64,000 nucleotides of DNA from Gaetbulibacter_B jejuensis (lineage in GTDB: Bacteria > Bacteroidota > Bacteroidia > Flavobacteriales > Flavobacteriaceae): NCBI RefSeq assembly GCF_039524015.1, contig NZ_BAAAGF010000006.1, forward strand, positions 20,232 to 84,231, given 5' to 3'. Every line of letters starts with the position of its first letter. Positions within the stretch are counted from its first letter, which is position 1. Under the pieces are notes generated by a model. The model searched no databases and was not told the DNA's origin. It was given only the letters and a program-made list of their open reading frames with translations. Of the stretch, positions 54,371-63,634 are shown piece after piece. A program made the position numbers and the translations under genes.

Positions 54371-55630
54371 ATGAAGAAGATACTTGCCTTATTATTTTTC
54401 CTTTGTGTTACTACAGGAGCTTTTGCGTCTTATGTTTTAATTCCTATGGATGCTGAAGGACAGAAAAACCACCTAAAAGCGTATGGAGTTACCTACTGGA
54501 CTTTAGAAAAACAACTAAAGGTAAAATGGTTATTGAATTATAGAGGAGGATCGTTTTTGGTTCCTGATACTGAAGAAATTCAGCGAGAATGTCAAATACG
54601 TGGTGTAAGTTTTGAAGTGATTTCTAATTCAAAAGCAGAAGAAATACTAGAACTTATTAGTAGTCCTTCACAAAATATGGAAGCTGTAGTGTTGGAAAAA
54701 GCACCAAAAATAGCTGTCTATACACCTTATGGTTTACAACCTTGGGATGATGCTGTAACCATGGTACTTACCTATGCCGAAATTCCTTACGATACCATTT
54801 ATGATGAAGAAGTGCTCAATGATGCCTTATTGTTATACGATTGGTTGCATTTACATCATGAAGATTTTACAGGACAATATGGTAAGTTCTACCGAAGCTT
54901 TAAGTCTGCAGCTTGGTATATTGAAGAAAAGAAAGAAGCAGAAGCATTGGCAGCAAGATTAGGTTACTCTAAAGTATCTCAGGAAAAATTAGCAGTTGCC
55001 AAAAAAATTAAAGACTACGTAGTAGGAGGTGGATTTATGTTTGCAATGTGTAGCGCAACCGATAGTTTTGATATTGCTTTAAGTGCAGAAGGTGTAGATA
55101 TTTGTGAACCCATGTTTGATGGAGATGGTAGTGATCCTGGTTATCAAAATAAAATAGATTACAGTAAAACGTTTGCGTTCAAAGATTATTTATTGGAAAG
55201 AAATCCTAATGTGTATGAGTTTTCTTCAATAGATATGACTCAAAAAAGACGTATTCCTAAAACTACAGATTACTTTACACTTATGGAATTTTCGGCTAAG
55301 TGGGATCCTGTTCCTACAATGCTTTGTCAAAATCATACTGCATTGGTAAAAGGCTTTATGGGACAAACCACTGCATTTACTAGAGATGAAATAAAAAGTA
55401 ATGTGCTTATTATGGGTGAAAACAAAACCAATGGAGAAGCTAAATATATTCATGGTATTAAAGGAAAAGGCTTTTTTACATTTTATGGTGGACACGACCC
55501 AGAAGATTATACGCATAGAGTAGGAGACCCAAAAACCGAATTGGATTTGCATCCAACATCACCAGGTTATAGATTAATACTTAATAATGTATTGTTTCCT
55601 GCAGCTAAAAAGAAAAAACAGAAGACCTAA
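54371..55630 (+). CDS. secreted protein with amidotransferase-like end, function unknown
   Basis: 419 residues with a signal peptide (LLFFLCVTTGAFAS). Conserved-looking parts are YVLIPMDAEGQKNHLKAYG and YRGGSFLVPD near the start, and KGFFTFYGGHDPEDY with SPGYRLILNNVLFPA near the end. The last part resembles the ThuA/glutamine-amidotransferase-like fold, and homologues in Bacteroidota are often labelled asparagine synthetase B. No synthetase domain, ATP-pyrophosphatase motif or N-terminal Cys2 is seen here, so that label is not supported. It is 5 bases before yjbQ and likely co-transcribed. Confidence 0.65.
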   Translation: MKKILALLFFLCVTTGAFASYVLIPMDAEGQKNHLKAYGVTYWTLEKQLKVKWLLNYRGGSFLVPDTEEIQRECQIRGVSFEVISNSKAEEILELISSPSQNMEAVVLEKAPKIAVYTPYGLQPWDDAVTMVLTYAEIPYDTIYDEEVLNDALLLYDWLHLHHEDFTGQYGKFYRSFKSAAWYIEEKKEAEALAARLGYSKVSQEKLAVAKKIKDYVVGGGFMFAMCSATDSFDIALSAEGVDICEPMFDGDGSDPGYQNKIDYSKTFAFKDYLLERNPNVYEFSSIDMTQKRRIPKTTDYFTLMEFSAKWDPVPTMLCQNHTALVKGFMGQTTAFTRDEIKSNVLIMGENKTNGEAKYIHGIKGKGFFTFYGGHDPEDYTHRVGDPKTELDLHPTSPGYRLILNNVLFPAAKKKKQKT

Positions 55631-55635
55631 TAGTT

Positions 55636-56058
55636 ATGAAAACGTTTCAAAAGGAAATTGTTCTCACTACAAAAGAGAGAGGTTTTCATTTAATTACTTC
55701 TGAAATCATAAAGAATTTCCCTGAAATTGCTACAATCAATATAGGATTATTAAATGTGTTTATTAAGCATACTTCGGCAAGTTTAACCATTAATGAAAAT
55801 GCTGATGCTACGGTTAGGGCTGACTTTGAAAGTCATATAAATGTTATGGTTCCAGAAAATCAACCTTATTACAAACACAATTATGAAGGTTCTGATGATA
55901 TGCCAGCGCATATTAAGGCTTCATTAATGGGGAGTTCTGTTCAAATTCCTATTACAAATGGGAATTTAAATCTTGGAACGTGGCAAGGAATTTACTTATG
56001 CGAACATCGAAATTTTGCAAACGGAAGACGTTTAGTGCTTACTGCTTTTGGCAACTAA
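55636..56058 (+). CDS. YjbQ family protein (UPF0047, secondary thiamine-phosphate synthase type)
   Basis: 140 residues, the normal length. Family signatures are HTSASLTINENADATVRADFE, the His-Glu-rich YYKHNYEGSDDMPAHIKASL and GTWQGIYLCEHRN at the end. E. coli YjbQ has weak thiamine-phosphate synthase activity, which gave the family its name; the natural role is unsettled. A metal site is probable from the conserved His and Glu residues. The 3' end overlaps the convergent HAD gene by 27 bases. Confidence 0.9.
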   Translation: MKTFQKEIVLTTKERGFHLITSEIIKNFPEIATINIGLLNVFIKHTSASLTINENADATVRADFESHINVMVPENQPYYKHNYEGSDDMPAHIKASLMGSSVQIPITNGNLNLGTWQGIYLCEHRNFANGRRLVLTAFGN

Positions 56059-56862
56059 TTCTTTGTCGTTTATCAACTGTTTTAAAATAAATTCAACACC
56101 ACCTTCATCATTGCTTTTGGTTTCAAACTTAGCGACTTTTTTTACGTTAGGATGCGCATTTTTCATAGCATAGCTATAATCTGCTAATTGTAGCATTTCC
56201 AAATCATTATTGTAGTCGCCAAACACCATAGTTTCTGCTTTGGAAATACCTAAAGTGGTTTGTATTTGCTGTAAAGCATAACCTTTGTTTGTATTGATGT
56301 GAGATAAATCTAACCAGTTATTACCAGAAATTTTTACCTGTAAATCATTTTCATAGGTTTTTACATGTGGATACACAAACTCTTCAGATCCGCCAAAACT
56401 GTAAACAGCAATTTTTAAAAAATTGTCGTCTAGCACTTCAGTAAGGTCTTCAACTAATTTAAACTGCGTATAATATTCGCTAAACATGAAAATAAAATCA
56501 TCATCTTTAGACTCAACATACGCATAGTTTTCACCACAAAGTACAATATGAGCATCATCAATAGTTCTCAATAAAACAATAAGTTGATGAATAACCTCAA
56601 TAGGAAAGTAGTTTGATAAAAGCTGAGTTTTACCTTGTTTAGCAATACCACCATTTTCAGCAATTACAGTAATTTCATCTTTAATGTCATGAAGCTTATC
56701 AATTATACTATGGTATTGTCTTCCGCTAGCAGCTATAAAATGAATGTTATGGTGTTTTAGTTCCTTAAAAATAGAGTAGAAATTATCACTAACTTCTCCT
56801 TTAGAATTAAGAAGTGTACCATCCATATCAGTGACTACAAGTTTAACTTGAGATAGATTCAT
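56032..56862 (-). CDS. Cof-type HAD-superfamily phosphatase
   Basis: 276 residues. The four HAD motifs are visible: DMDGTLL with the nucleophile Asp (near 12-18), AASGR with the Thr/Ser, a Lys near residue 200, and FGDYNNDLEML (near 220). The size and C2 cap match Cof/YidA-type hydrolases, which act on sugar phosphates or flavin/pyridoxal phosphates. The substrate is unknown. Its stop overlaps yjbQ. Confidence 0.9.
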   Translation of the reverse strand: MNLSQVKLVVTDMDGTLLNSKGEVSDNFYSIFKELKHHNIHFIAASGRQYHSIIDKLHDIKDEITVIAENGGIAKQGKTQLLSNYFPIEVIHQLIVLLRTIDDAHIVLCGENYAYVESKDDDFIFMFSEYYTQFKLVEDLTEVLDDNFLKIAVYSFGGSEEFVYPHVKTYENDLQVKISGNNWLDLSHINTNKGYALQQIQTTLGISKAETMVFGDYNNDLEMLQLADYSYAMKNAHPNVKKVAKFETKSNDEGGVEFILKQLINDKELVAKSSKH

Positions 56863-56929
56863 ATCGCATTTTTTTCAAAAATACTAATAGGCTTTAAACT
56901 CTGTTTAAAATTAAGGTTAACTAATTGTT

Positions 56930-59900
56930 TTAGTGCGAAGAACCTATATGACAACCACAAGATTCTTTAGTAAAACTTTGGCTAGCTTCATGCCAAGGAA
57001 ATGCTTGGTTATACTTATTGTTTTCCCAGTAAAATTGAGTTCTTTCTTTTGGTGAGTTACCAATTTCATTCATAGTTTCAGTATCGTATAAACGACCATT
57101 AACCATAGTATATATAATACTTTCAGAGTTTTTAATGTCTTCTAATGGGTTTTTTTCCATTACAATTAAATCAGCAAGTTTTCCAACTTTTAATGAGCCA
57201 ATATCGTTACCAGCACCAATATAATTTGCGCCATTAATTGTTGCAGCTTTTAAGGCTTCGTGATTTGTCATACCACCTTGTTGAAGCATCCATAATTCCC
57301 AATGAGCACCAAGACCTTGTAGCTGACCATGTGCACCAAGATTTACTTTAACTCCTGCATCACTTAGTGCTTTGCAAGTTTTAGAAACTAAAATATGACC
57401 GTTTTCATATTCACTATGAGGAACCATAGTACGATGTCTAGACCTAGAATCTATAATACCTCTAGGTGTATATTTTAAGAGTTTTTCATTTTCCCAAACA
57501 TTTGTGTTTTGGTACCAAAAGTATTCACCACTCATTCCGCCATAATTAACAATAAGAGTAGGTGTGTAACCTACATTACTACTTCCCCAAAGTTTTAAAA
57601 CGTCTTTATAAACAGGAGCAACAGGAATATTATGTTCAACACCTGTGTGACCATCCATAACCATTGTCATGTTATGATAAAAGTTTGAACCACCTTCAGG
57701 AACCACAAAAATACCTTCTTCTCTAGCTGCTTGTAATACTTGTTGACGTTGGTCTCTTCTTGGTTGATTATAACTCTTAACCGATAAAGCACCAAAAGCT
57801 TTAGTACGTCTTACTGACGAACGTGCATCTTCAAGATTATTAATTACGGCTTTAAAATCACCATCAGCTCCATATAGAATAAAACCTGTAGAGTAGAGGC
57901 GAGGACCAACTAATGTTCCGTTTTTTTGTAACTCTGATAAAGCAAAAACTGTTTCAGAGTTTGCTGAAGGATCATGAGCTGTTGTAACTCCAAATGCTAG
58001 ATTTGCATAAAATTGCCAGTGCTTTTGAGTTGTAAGTCCGTAACGGAAACCGCCAATATGCGCGTGAGCATCAACCATTCCAGGCATTATAGTTTTTCCT
58101 GTAACATCATATACTTTTGCGTTAGAAGGAATGGTAACAGCATCACTTTTACCAATAGCTACTATTTTATTTTCAGTAATAACAATAGTACCGTTTTCAA
58201 TAACTTCATCACCTTCCATTGTGATTATTCGAGCACCTTTAAAAGCAATAGTTCCATTAGGTTTATCGGTTTTTACTTCGATATTAATTTTAGTTCCGTT
58301 CTCAACAAGTTCAACATCTTCTGAAACTCCAGTTGAATAATACATATTACCAAGTGTCCAATACAATTGCTTACTATCAGAAGACCAATGAAGGTTTATA
58401 CCAGCATCTTTTGAAAGTTGTGTTACAGGAACAAATTTTGTTTTATCAGTCATATCAAGTGTATGACCAGATTGCGGCATTGGAGCAACATATACTTTAT
58501 GAAGATGCACAAATGCTATCCATTTGTTATCTGGACTTGGTACTAATCTATTACCATGTTTTGATTTTACAAGAATTTTCTCGTCAAAACCATCAAGATT
58601 AACACTCTTGAGTTCTTTGGTTAAGTCACCAAAATATTGTCCTCCTTTTTGGTAAATAATTCGTGAATCATCAGCATTAAAACTAGGAAAATCGCCTTCT
58701 TTTGTAACAAATTTTATATTTGAACCATTAGTGTTCATTACATAAAGACCAGGATTTTTATCAAAAGTTCTTCCTTGTTCATTATTTCCACCTTCTTTTC
58801 GGTAAACAATATTTTGTCCATTATGTGAATAAGAAGGGTTTCTGTAAATTCCTTTTTCATTTGTAAGCTTTGTAGGAGTTCCTCCCGAAGCGGACACTTT
58901 ATATATTGAACCAAGGTTTTCATCATTCCATGTTACATAAACGATGTCTTTTCCGTTAGGAGAAAAGCTAGGTTCAAACTCAAAATCAGTTCCTTTAGTT
59001 AAACGTTTTGGAGTTCCGTTAGGTAATTTTTGAGACCATAAATAACCTAATGCGTTAAACACTAAATGTTTTCCATCAGGAGATGTTACGGCATGTCGTA
59101 TTACTTTGGCTTTAAAAGTATCAGGAGACACAGGAGTATCAAACTCAACAGCTTTAGCGATTTTTAGTGTAGCATCAACCTGAAAAGGAATATTAGTAAC
59201 TTCCAAGGAATTGATATTTATTCGGTTTATTTTTCCACCAGACCAAAACACAATGTCTTGGTTGTTTGGCATCCAGTTAAAATTTGGGTATACACCAAAA
59301 ATAGCCCAAGCTTCTTGTTGGTCTTTGTTTAGCTTGTCATAAAGAGGCCATTCTTCATTGGTTTCTAAATCATGTATAAATAGTACCGATTTTTCACGTA
59401 CACGTTTTATAAAAGCGAGTTTTTTTCCATCTCTTGACACCTGCGGACGCGCTGCGCCTCCAGGACCTCCAGTTATTCTATCAATTTCGCCCGTTTTCAT
59501 ATTATATCTGTTTATGACATAAATTTGACTATTTGGGTCTTTGTTGTATTGAAAAAAACCTCCTGGATATACGTCTTCACTATAATATAAATACTTGCCA
59601 TCACTTGAAATGCTAGGTTCATTCACATCTTGTTGGTCATTTTTTCTCGTTGTTAATTGTAAACCTTTACCACCAGTTTTATGATACATCCATAACTCAC
59701 CAGCACCTGCAGATCGTGTAGAAGTAAAGTGTTTTCTGGCAATAAGATAATTGCTATCAGGTGTCCAAATTGCATTATTAAGAAGTCTGAAATTTTCATT
59801 AGTGACTTGTTTAGCATTATTGCCATCCAAATCCATAACCCAAATATTGTCACCACCACCAGCATCACTAGTAAATGAAATTGATTTCCCATCAGGACTA

Positions 59901-60190
59901 AATCTAGGCTGTATCTCAAAAGCTAAACCTTCTCTTAAAACTGTTGCTTTTCCACCATTGATATCCATTTTGTAGATGTCGCCTAACATATCAAAAACAA
60001 TAAGTTTTCCATCAGGACTAACATCAATATTCATCCATGTACCTTCGTTGGTAGATAGTTTTATGTCTTTAAAATCCCAATTTCCTTGAGGATTTGAAAC
60101 ATTCCAAACACTGTCTTTTTTTGTTTCTTGACCAAAAACGTTAAGCGTTATTAATAAAATGAGGGAGGAGATTAGATTAATTTTATTCAT
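56930..60190 (-). CDS. TolB-like propeller fused to amidohydrolase (secreted)
   Basis: 1086 residues with a signal peptide (SLILLITLNVFGQ). Residues about 30-620 carry WD40-like PD40 repeats (DGKLIVFDMLG, FSPDGKSISFTSD, ISSDGKYLYYSED, FSPNGKDIVYV and others), so a TolB-like beta-propeller. From about 650 an amidohydrolase begins (GARIITMEGDEVIENG). It has the metal motif GMVDAHAHIGG and the terminal GSLKVGKLADLIVMEKNPL strand. Family members hydrolyse amides, peptides or cyclic compounds; the substrate is unknown. The tail has CGC and His residues (ESCGCHIGSSH), an unusual metal-binding-like ending. It precedes the rplT terminator. Confidence 0.88.
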   Translation of the reverse strand: MNKINLISSLILLITLNVFGQETKKDSVWNVSNPQGNWDFKDIKLSTNEGTWMNIDVSPDGKLIVFDMLGDIYKMDINGGKATVLREGLAFEIQPRFSPDGKSISFTSDAGGGDNIWVMDLDGNNAKQVTNENFRLLNNAIWTPDSNYLIARKHFTSTRSAGAGELWMYHKTGGKGLQLTTRKNDQQDVNEPSISSDGKYLYYSEDVYPGGFFQYNKDPNSQIYVINRYNMKTGEIDRITGGPGGAARPQVSRDGKKLAFIKRVREKSVLFIHDLETNEEWPLYDKLNKDQQEAWAIFGVYPNFNWMPNNQDIVFWSGGKINRININSLEVTNIPFQVDATLKIAKAVEFDTPVSPDTFKAKVIRHAVTSPDGKHLVFNALGYLWSQKLPNGTPKRLTKGTDFEFEPSFSPNGKDIVYVTWNDENLGSIYKVSASGGTPTKLTNEKGIYRNPSYSHNGQNIVYRKEGGNNEQGRTFDKNPGLYVMNTNGSNIKFVTKEGDFPSFNADDSRIIYQKGGQYFGDLTKELKSVNLDGFDEKILVKSKHGNRLVPSPDNKWIAFVHLHKVYVAPMPQSGHTLDMTDKTKFVPVTQLSKDAGINLHWSSDSKQLYWTLGNMYYSTGVSEDVELVENGTKINIEVKTDKPNGTIAFKGARIITMEGDEVIENGTIVITENKIVAIGKSDAVTIPSNAKVYDVTGKTIMPGMVDAHAHIGGFRYGLTTQKHWQFYANLAFGVTTAHDPSANSETVFALSELQKNGTLVGPRLYSTGFILYGADGDFKAVINNLEDARSSVRRTKAFGALSVKSYNQPRRDQRQQVLQAAREEGIFVVPEGGSNFYHNMTMVMDGHTGVEHNIPVAPVYKDVLKLWGSSNVGYTPTLIVNYGGMSGEYFWYQNTNVWENEKLLKYTPRGIIDSRSRHRTMVPHSEYENGHILVSKTCKALSDAGVKVNLGAHGQLQGLGAHWELWMLQQGGMTNHEALKAATINGANYIGAGNDIGSLKVGKLADLIVMEKNPLEDIKNSESIIYTMVNGRLYDTETMNEIGNSPKERTQFYWENNKYNQAFPWHEASQSFTKESCGCHIGSSH

Positions 60191-60275
60191 CTTAATTGTA
60201 AATTATAATAAAGGTGTAAGATAAGATTTATTATCGGTTTTCACTTGAGTGATAAAAGTATAACTATGTTAAAAA

Positions 60276-60309
60276 CAAAAAATCCGATTCATTATGAATC
60301 GGATTTTTA
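60276..60309. terminator. bidirectional-type intrinsic terminator after rplT
   Basis: AAAAATCCGATTC and GAATCGGATTTTT flank ATTAT, a perfect 13-bp stem with A and T runs. It is 35 bases after the rplT stop on the minus strand and ends the translation operon. Confidence 0.9.
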
Positions 60310-60343
60310 TAAGCGAATTGTTGTTATTATTTAGGCGAACGCC

Positions 60344-60688
60344 TTACTTTACTTTGTTTACTATTGCTTCAAAAGCTTCTGGATTGTTCATAGCTAAATC
60401 TGCAAGAACTTTACGGTTCAATTCGATATTGTTAGCTTTTAATTTACCCATAAACTTTGAATATGACATTCCGTGTTGTCTAGCTCCAGCGTTAATACGT
60501 TGAATCCATAACGCACGAAACGTTCTTTTTTTGTTTCTACGGTCTCTGTACGAGTATTGCATCGCTTTGTCAACCGCGTTTTTAGCTACTGTCCAAACGT
60601 TTTTACGTCTTCCAAAGTAACCTTTTGCTTGCTTAAGAACCTTTTTTCTTCTGGCTCTTTTAGCTACTGAATTTACTGATCTTGGCAT
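60344..60688 (-). CDS. rplT: 50S ribosomal protein L20
   Basis: 114 residues, full length. It is very basic: PRSVNSVAKRARRKKVLKQA at the start, then GYFGRRKNVWTVAKNAV and the YRDRRNKKRTFRALWIQRIN segment that binds 23S rRNA. It is needed for early 50S assembly. In other phyla L20 represses its own operon through an mRNA structure; the 104-base gap before this gene could hold one but no structure is asserted. Last gene of thrS-infC-rpmI-rplT. Confidence 0.97.
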   Translation of the reverse strand: MPRSVNSVAKRARRKKVLKQAKGYFGRRKNVWTVAKNAVDKAMQYSYRDRRNKKRTFRALWIQRINAGARQHGMSYSKFMGKLKANNIELNRKVLADLAMNNPEAFEAIVNKVK

Positions 60689-60792
60689 TTCTTAAATTTG
60701 TTTTTTGTAGTAGGCGACCTATAATTGGTACTTGCTAAATTGTTTTGCCTAACTCCAGGGTTTATAAATTATTTTAACCGATTAAAACGTTA

Positions 60793-60990
60793 TTACTTTA
60801 AACGTAACATTGTTTTAATGTTGTCTTCGTCTGACTTATGTACTAATGTATCATGAGTCAAAGCAAGCTTACGCTTTTTAGATTTTTTAGTCAAGATGTG
60901 ACTTTTAAAAGCGTGCTTTCTTTTGATCTTACCAGTGCCAGTTAGTTTAAAACGTTTCTTAGCACTTGATTTAGTTTTCATTTTAGGCAT
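60793..60990 (-). CDS. rpmI: 50S ribosomal protein L35
   Basis: 65 residues, full length and strongly basic. The signature MKTKSSAKKRFKLTGTGKIK and HILTKKSKKRKLAL are present. It lies between infC (64-base gap) and rplT, the conserved order. Confidence 0.97.
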   Translation of the reverse strand: MPKMKTKSSAKKRFKLTGTGKIKRKHAFKSHILTKKSKKRKLALTHDTLVHKSDEDNIKTMLRLK

Positions 60991-61054
60991 TTTCTCCTAG
61001 TTTTAATTTACGTTTCGCTTATTATTTTTAGCTGAGAGTTTCTCAGTACTTATT

Positions 61055-61603
61055 TTATTTTTTTGGAGCAATAAACATGGTCATTCTTTTACCTTCTAAT
61101 TTTGGCATTTGCTCTACTTTTCCAAATTCTTCAAGGTCTTGAGCTAACCTAAGTAGTAAAATATGTCCTTGCTCTTTAAATACGATAGAACGTCCTTTGA
61201 AAAATACAAAAGCTTTCAATTTTGCTCCATCTTTTAAAAACTTTTCGGCATGCTTCTTTTTGAAGTTATAATCATGGTCATCAGTTTGAGGACCAAAACG
61301 AATTTCTTTAACTACAACTTTAGAAGCTTTTGCTTTTAAGGCTTTATCTCGTTTCTTTTGTTCATAAAGAAACTTCTTATAATCCATAACCTTACATACT
61401 GGAGGATCAGCTTTTGGAGAAATCTCAACAAGATCCAAACCTTGCTCATCAGCAATGGCAAGTGCTTGCTTAGTTGTATAAATTCCTACTTCAACATTAT
61501 CACCGACTACTCGTACTTTTTCGGCTCTAATTTTTGAATTAATTCTGTGTTGATCTTCTTTTTCAACTCTTCTAGAGTTGTTTCTGTTTCTACGTATTGC
61601 TAT
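61055..61603 (-). CDS. infC: translation initiation factor IF-3, probable AUA start
   Basis: The product is clear IF-3: N-domain RVEKEDQHRINSKIRAEKVRV...VGDNVEVGIY (continuous conserved frame), then SPKADPPVCKVMDYKKF and the C-domain GPQTDDHDYNFKKKHAEKFL...FKGRSIVFKEQG. Upstream of the conserved N-domain the frame contains no ATG, GTG or TTG before the TAA at 61616-61618; the first TTG is at 61438, deep inside. An ATA at 61601-61603 would give a start of MAIRRNRN, 182 residues; ATA codons at 61607-61609 and 61595-61597 are alternatives. E. coli infC uses AUU so that IF-3, which rejects bad start codons, limits itself. It is 31 bases after thrS. Confidence 0.88.
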   Translation of the reverse strand: MAIRRNRNNSRRVEKEDQHRINSKIRAEKVRVVGDNVEVGIYTTKQALAIADEQGLDLVEISPKADPPVCKVMDYKKFLYEQKKRDKALKAKASKVVVKEIRFGPQTDDHDYNFKKKHAEKFLKDGAKLKAFVFFKGRSIVFKEQGHILLLRLAQDLEEFGKVEQMPKLEGKRMTMFIAPKK

Positions 61604-61634
61604 GGCTATATAATTTTAATTAAACTTAATTTTT

Positions 61635-63572
61635 TTAAAACTGTTTCAAAGATTTTTTTATCTCTTGGTCAACAATATTCGAAAATTCTTGTACAGTAAT
61701 CATGCCAAGATCTTCTCCACCATGTTGACGCACAGAAACTTTGTTTTCTAATTCTTCATTCTCACCAACAATAATCATGAATGGGATTTTTTTCATTTCG
61801 GCTTCCCGAATTTTTTTACCCATAGTCTCATTCCTATTGTCAATTAGGGCGCGAATTTCGTTATTTTCTAACAAATTTAAAACTTTTTTGGCGTATTTTT
61901 CATATTTCTCACTAATTGATAAGACAATTACTTGTTCTGGCATTAACCAAAGTGGGAAATTTCCTCCTGTATGTTCTAGCAAAATAGCTATGAATCTTTC
62001 CATACTACCAAAAGGTGCACGATGTATCATAACAGGTCTGTGAAGTTCGTTATCACTTCCTCTATATGTTAAATCAAAACGCTCAGGTAAATTATAATCT
62101 ACTTGTATAGTTCCTAATTGCCATTGTCTGCCCAATGCATCTTTAACCATAAAGTCAAGTTTAGGACCATAAAAGGCAGCTTCACCAGTTTCAATTACAT
62201 AATTTAGACCTTTGTCATTTGCTGCGTTAATAATTGCTTGTTCAGCTTTTTCCCAGTTAGCTACATCACCAATGTATTTGTCGGGATTTTCAGGATCCCT
62301 TACAGATACTTGAGCGGTAAAGTTTTCAAAACCTAATGAACCAAAAACGTAAAGCACTAAGTCGATAACGTCTTTAAACTCTTTGTCTAATTGCTCTGGA
62401 GTACAAAAAATATGAGCATCATCTTGAGTAAAACCTCTTACACGAGTTAATCCATGTAACTCACCACTTTGCTCATATCTATATACAGTACCAAATTCAG
62501 CATAACGCTTTGGTAAATCTTTATAAGACCATTGAGAGTGATTGTAAATTTCGCAATGATGTGGACAGTTCATGGGTTTTAGTAAAAATTCTTCACCTTC
62601 TTTTGGCGTATGAATTGGCTGAAAACTATCTTCTCCGTATTTAGCATAGTGACCAGAAGTAACGTATAGCTCCTTTTGGCCAATGTGAGGTGTTACAACC
62701 ATTTCGTATCCTGCTTTTTTCTGAGCAACTTTTAAGAAGTTTTCTAAGCGCTCACGTAAAGCAGCTCCTTTAGGTAACCAAAGCGGAAGACCTTGACCTA
62801 CCTTTTGTGAGAAAGTAAACAATTCAAGTTCTTTACCGAGTTTTCTATGGTCACGTTTTTTAGCTTCTTCTAGTAGTTGCAAATATTCAGTTAACTCTTT
62901 TTGCTTCGGAAATGAAATACCATAAACACGTGTTAACTGTTTATTGTTTTCATCACCTTTCCAATAGGCTCCAGCTACACTCAATATTTTAACAGCTTTA
63001 ACAATTCCAGTGTTTGGTATATGCCCTCCTCGGCATAAGTCAGTAAATGAGTCATGATCACAAAATGTGATAGTACCATCTTCAAGATTTTCTATCAAAT
63101 CAACTTTATAGTCATTTTTACCTTTATAATAAGATAATGCTTCGTCTTTTGATACTGAACGCATTTTAAAATCATGCTTACCTCTTGCAATCTCCAACAT
63201 CTTGTCCTCTATACGCTTAAAGTCTTTGTCAGAAATCACATCATCTCCTAAATCTATATCATAATAAAAACCATTCTCAATAGCAGGACCAACCCATAAC
63301 TTTGCACTAGGATACAACTCTTCAATTGCTTGTGCTAATATATGAGCCGAAGAATGCCAGAAAGCTTTTTTACCGTCATCGTCATTCCAAGTGTATAAAA
63401 CCAATGATCCATCTGTCGTTATAGGTGTTGTTGTTTCTACCGTAGTATCATTAAACTTTGCAGAAATAACATTTCTAGCTAACCCTTCACTAATACTTTT
63501 AGCGACTTCTATTGGAGTAGTAGCTCCCTCAAACGATTTTATACTGCCATCAGGCAATGTGATGTTTACCAT
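61635..63572 (-). CDS. thrS: threonyl-tRNA synthetase
   Basis: 645 residues, normal length. N-terminal TGS domain (INITLPDGSI type), editing domain with HSSAHILAQAIEELYP (HxxxH pair), then the class II core with motif 2 RYEQSGELHGLTRVRGFTQDD and zinc ligands in MNCPHHCEIYNHS. The C-terminal anticodon-binding domain carries EQVIVLSISEKYEKYA. It charges tRNA-Thr and clears Ser-tRNA-Thr. Start ATG at 63572. It leads the thrS-infC-rpmI-rplT operon. In some bacteria ThrS represses its own mRNA; not examined here. Confidence 0.97.
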   Translation of the reverse strand: MVNITLPDGSIKSFEGATTPIEVAKSISEGLARNVISAKFNDTTVETTTPITTDGSLVLYTWNDDDGKKAFWHSSAHILAQAIEELYPSAKLWVGPAIENGFYYDIDLGDDVISDKDFKRIEDKMLEIARGKHDFKMRSVSKDEALSYYKGKNDYKVDLIENLEDGTITFCDHDSFTDLCRGGHIPNTGIVKAVKILSVAGAYWKGDENNKQLTRVYGISFPKQKELTEYLQLLEEAKKRDHRKLGKELELFTFSQKVGQGLPLWLPKGAALRERLENFLKVAQKKAGYEMVVTPHIGQKELYVTSGHYAKYGEDSFQPIHTPKEGEEFLLKPMNCPHHCEIYNHSQWSYKDLPKRYAEFGTVYRYEQSGELHGLTRVRGFTQDDAHIFCTPEQLDKEFKDVIDLVLYVFGSLGFENFTAQVSVRDPENPDKYIGDVANWEKAEQAIINAANDKGLNYVIETGEAAFYGPKLDFMVKDALGRQWQLGTIQVDYNLPERFDLTYRGSDNELHRPVMIHRAPFGSMERFIAILLEHTGGNFPLWLMPEQVIVLSISEKYEKYAKKVLNLLENNEIRALIDNRNETMGKKIREAEMKKIPFMIIVGENEELENKVSVRQHGGEDLGMITVQEFSNIVDQEIKKSLKQF

Positions 63573-63603
63573 TATATTATATATATGTATGAAAATAAGA
63601 ATG

Positions 63604-63634
63604 CAAAGATAATAGGTTAATTACATTCATACAA
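63604..63634 (-). promoter_or_regulatory. thrS operon promoter, Bacteroidota type
   Basis: Minus strand: TTG, 20 bases, then TATCTTTG. It is 32 bases before the thrS ATG and should drive the translation operon. Confidence 0.68.

Noticed and set aside
54371..55630. Asparagine synthetase B
   Set aside because: No N-terminal Cys2, no ATP-binding synthetase domain; a signal peptide is present. Only a weak amidotransferase-like end.
61055..61438. Truncated infC starting at TTG 61438
   Set aside because: This would remove the IF-3 N-domain. The same frame continues upstream with good N-domain sequence to near the thrS stop.
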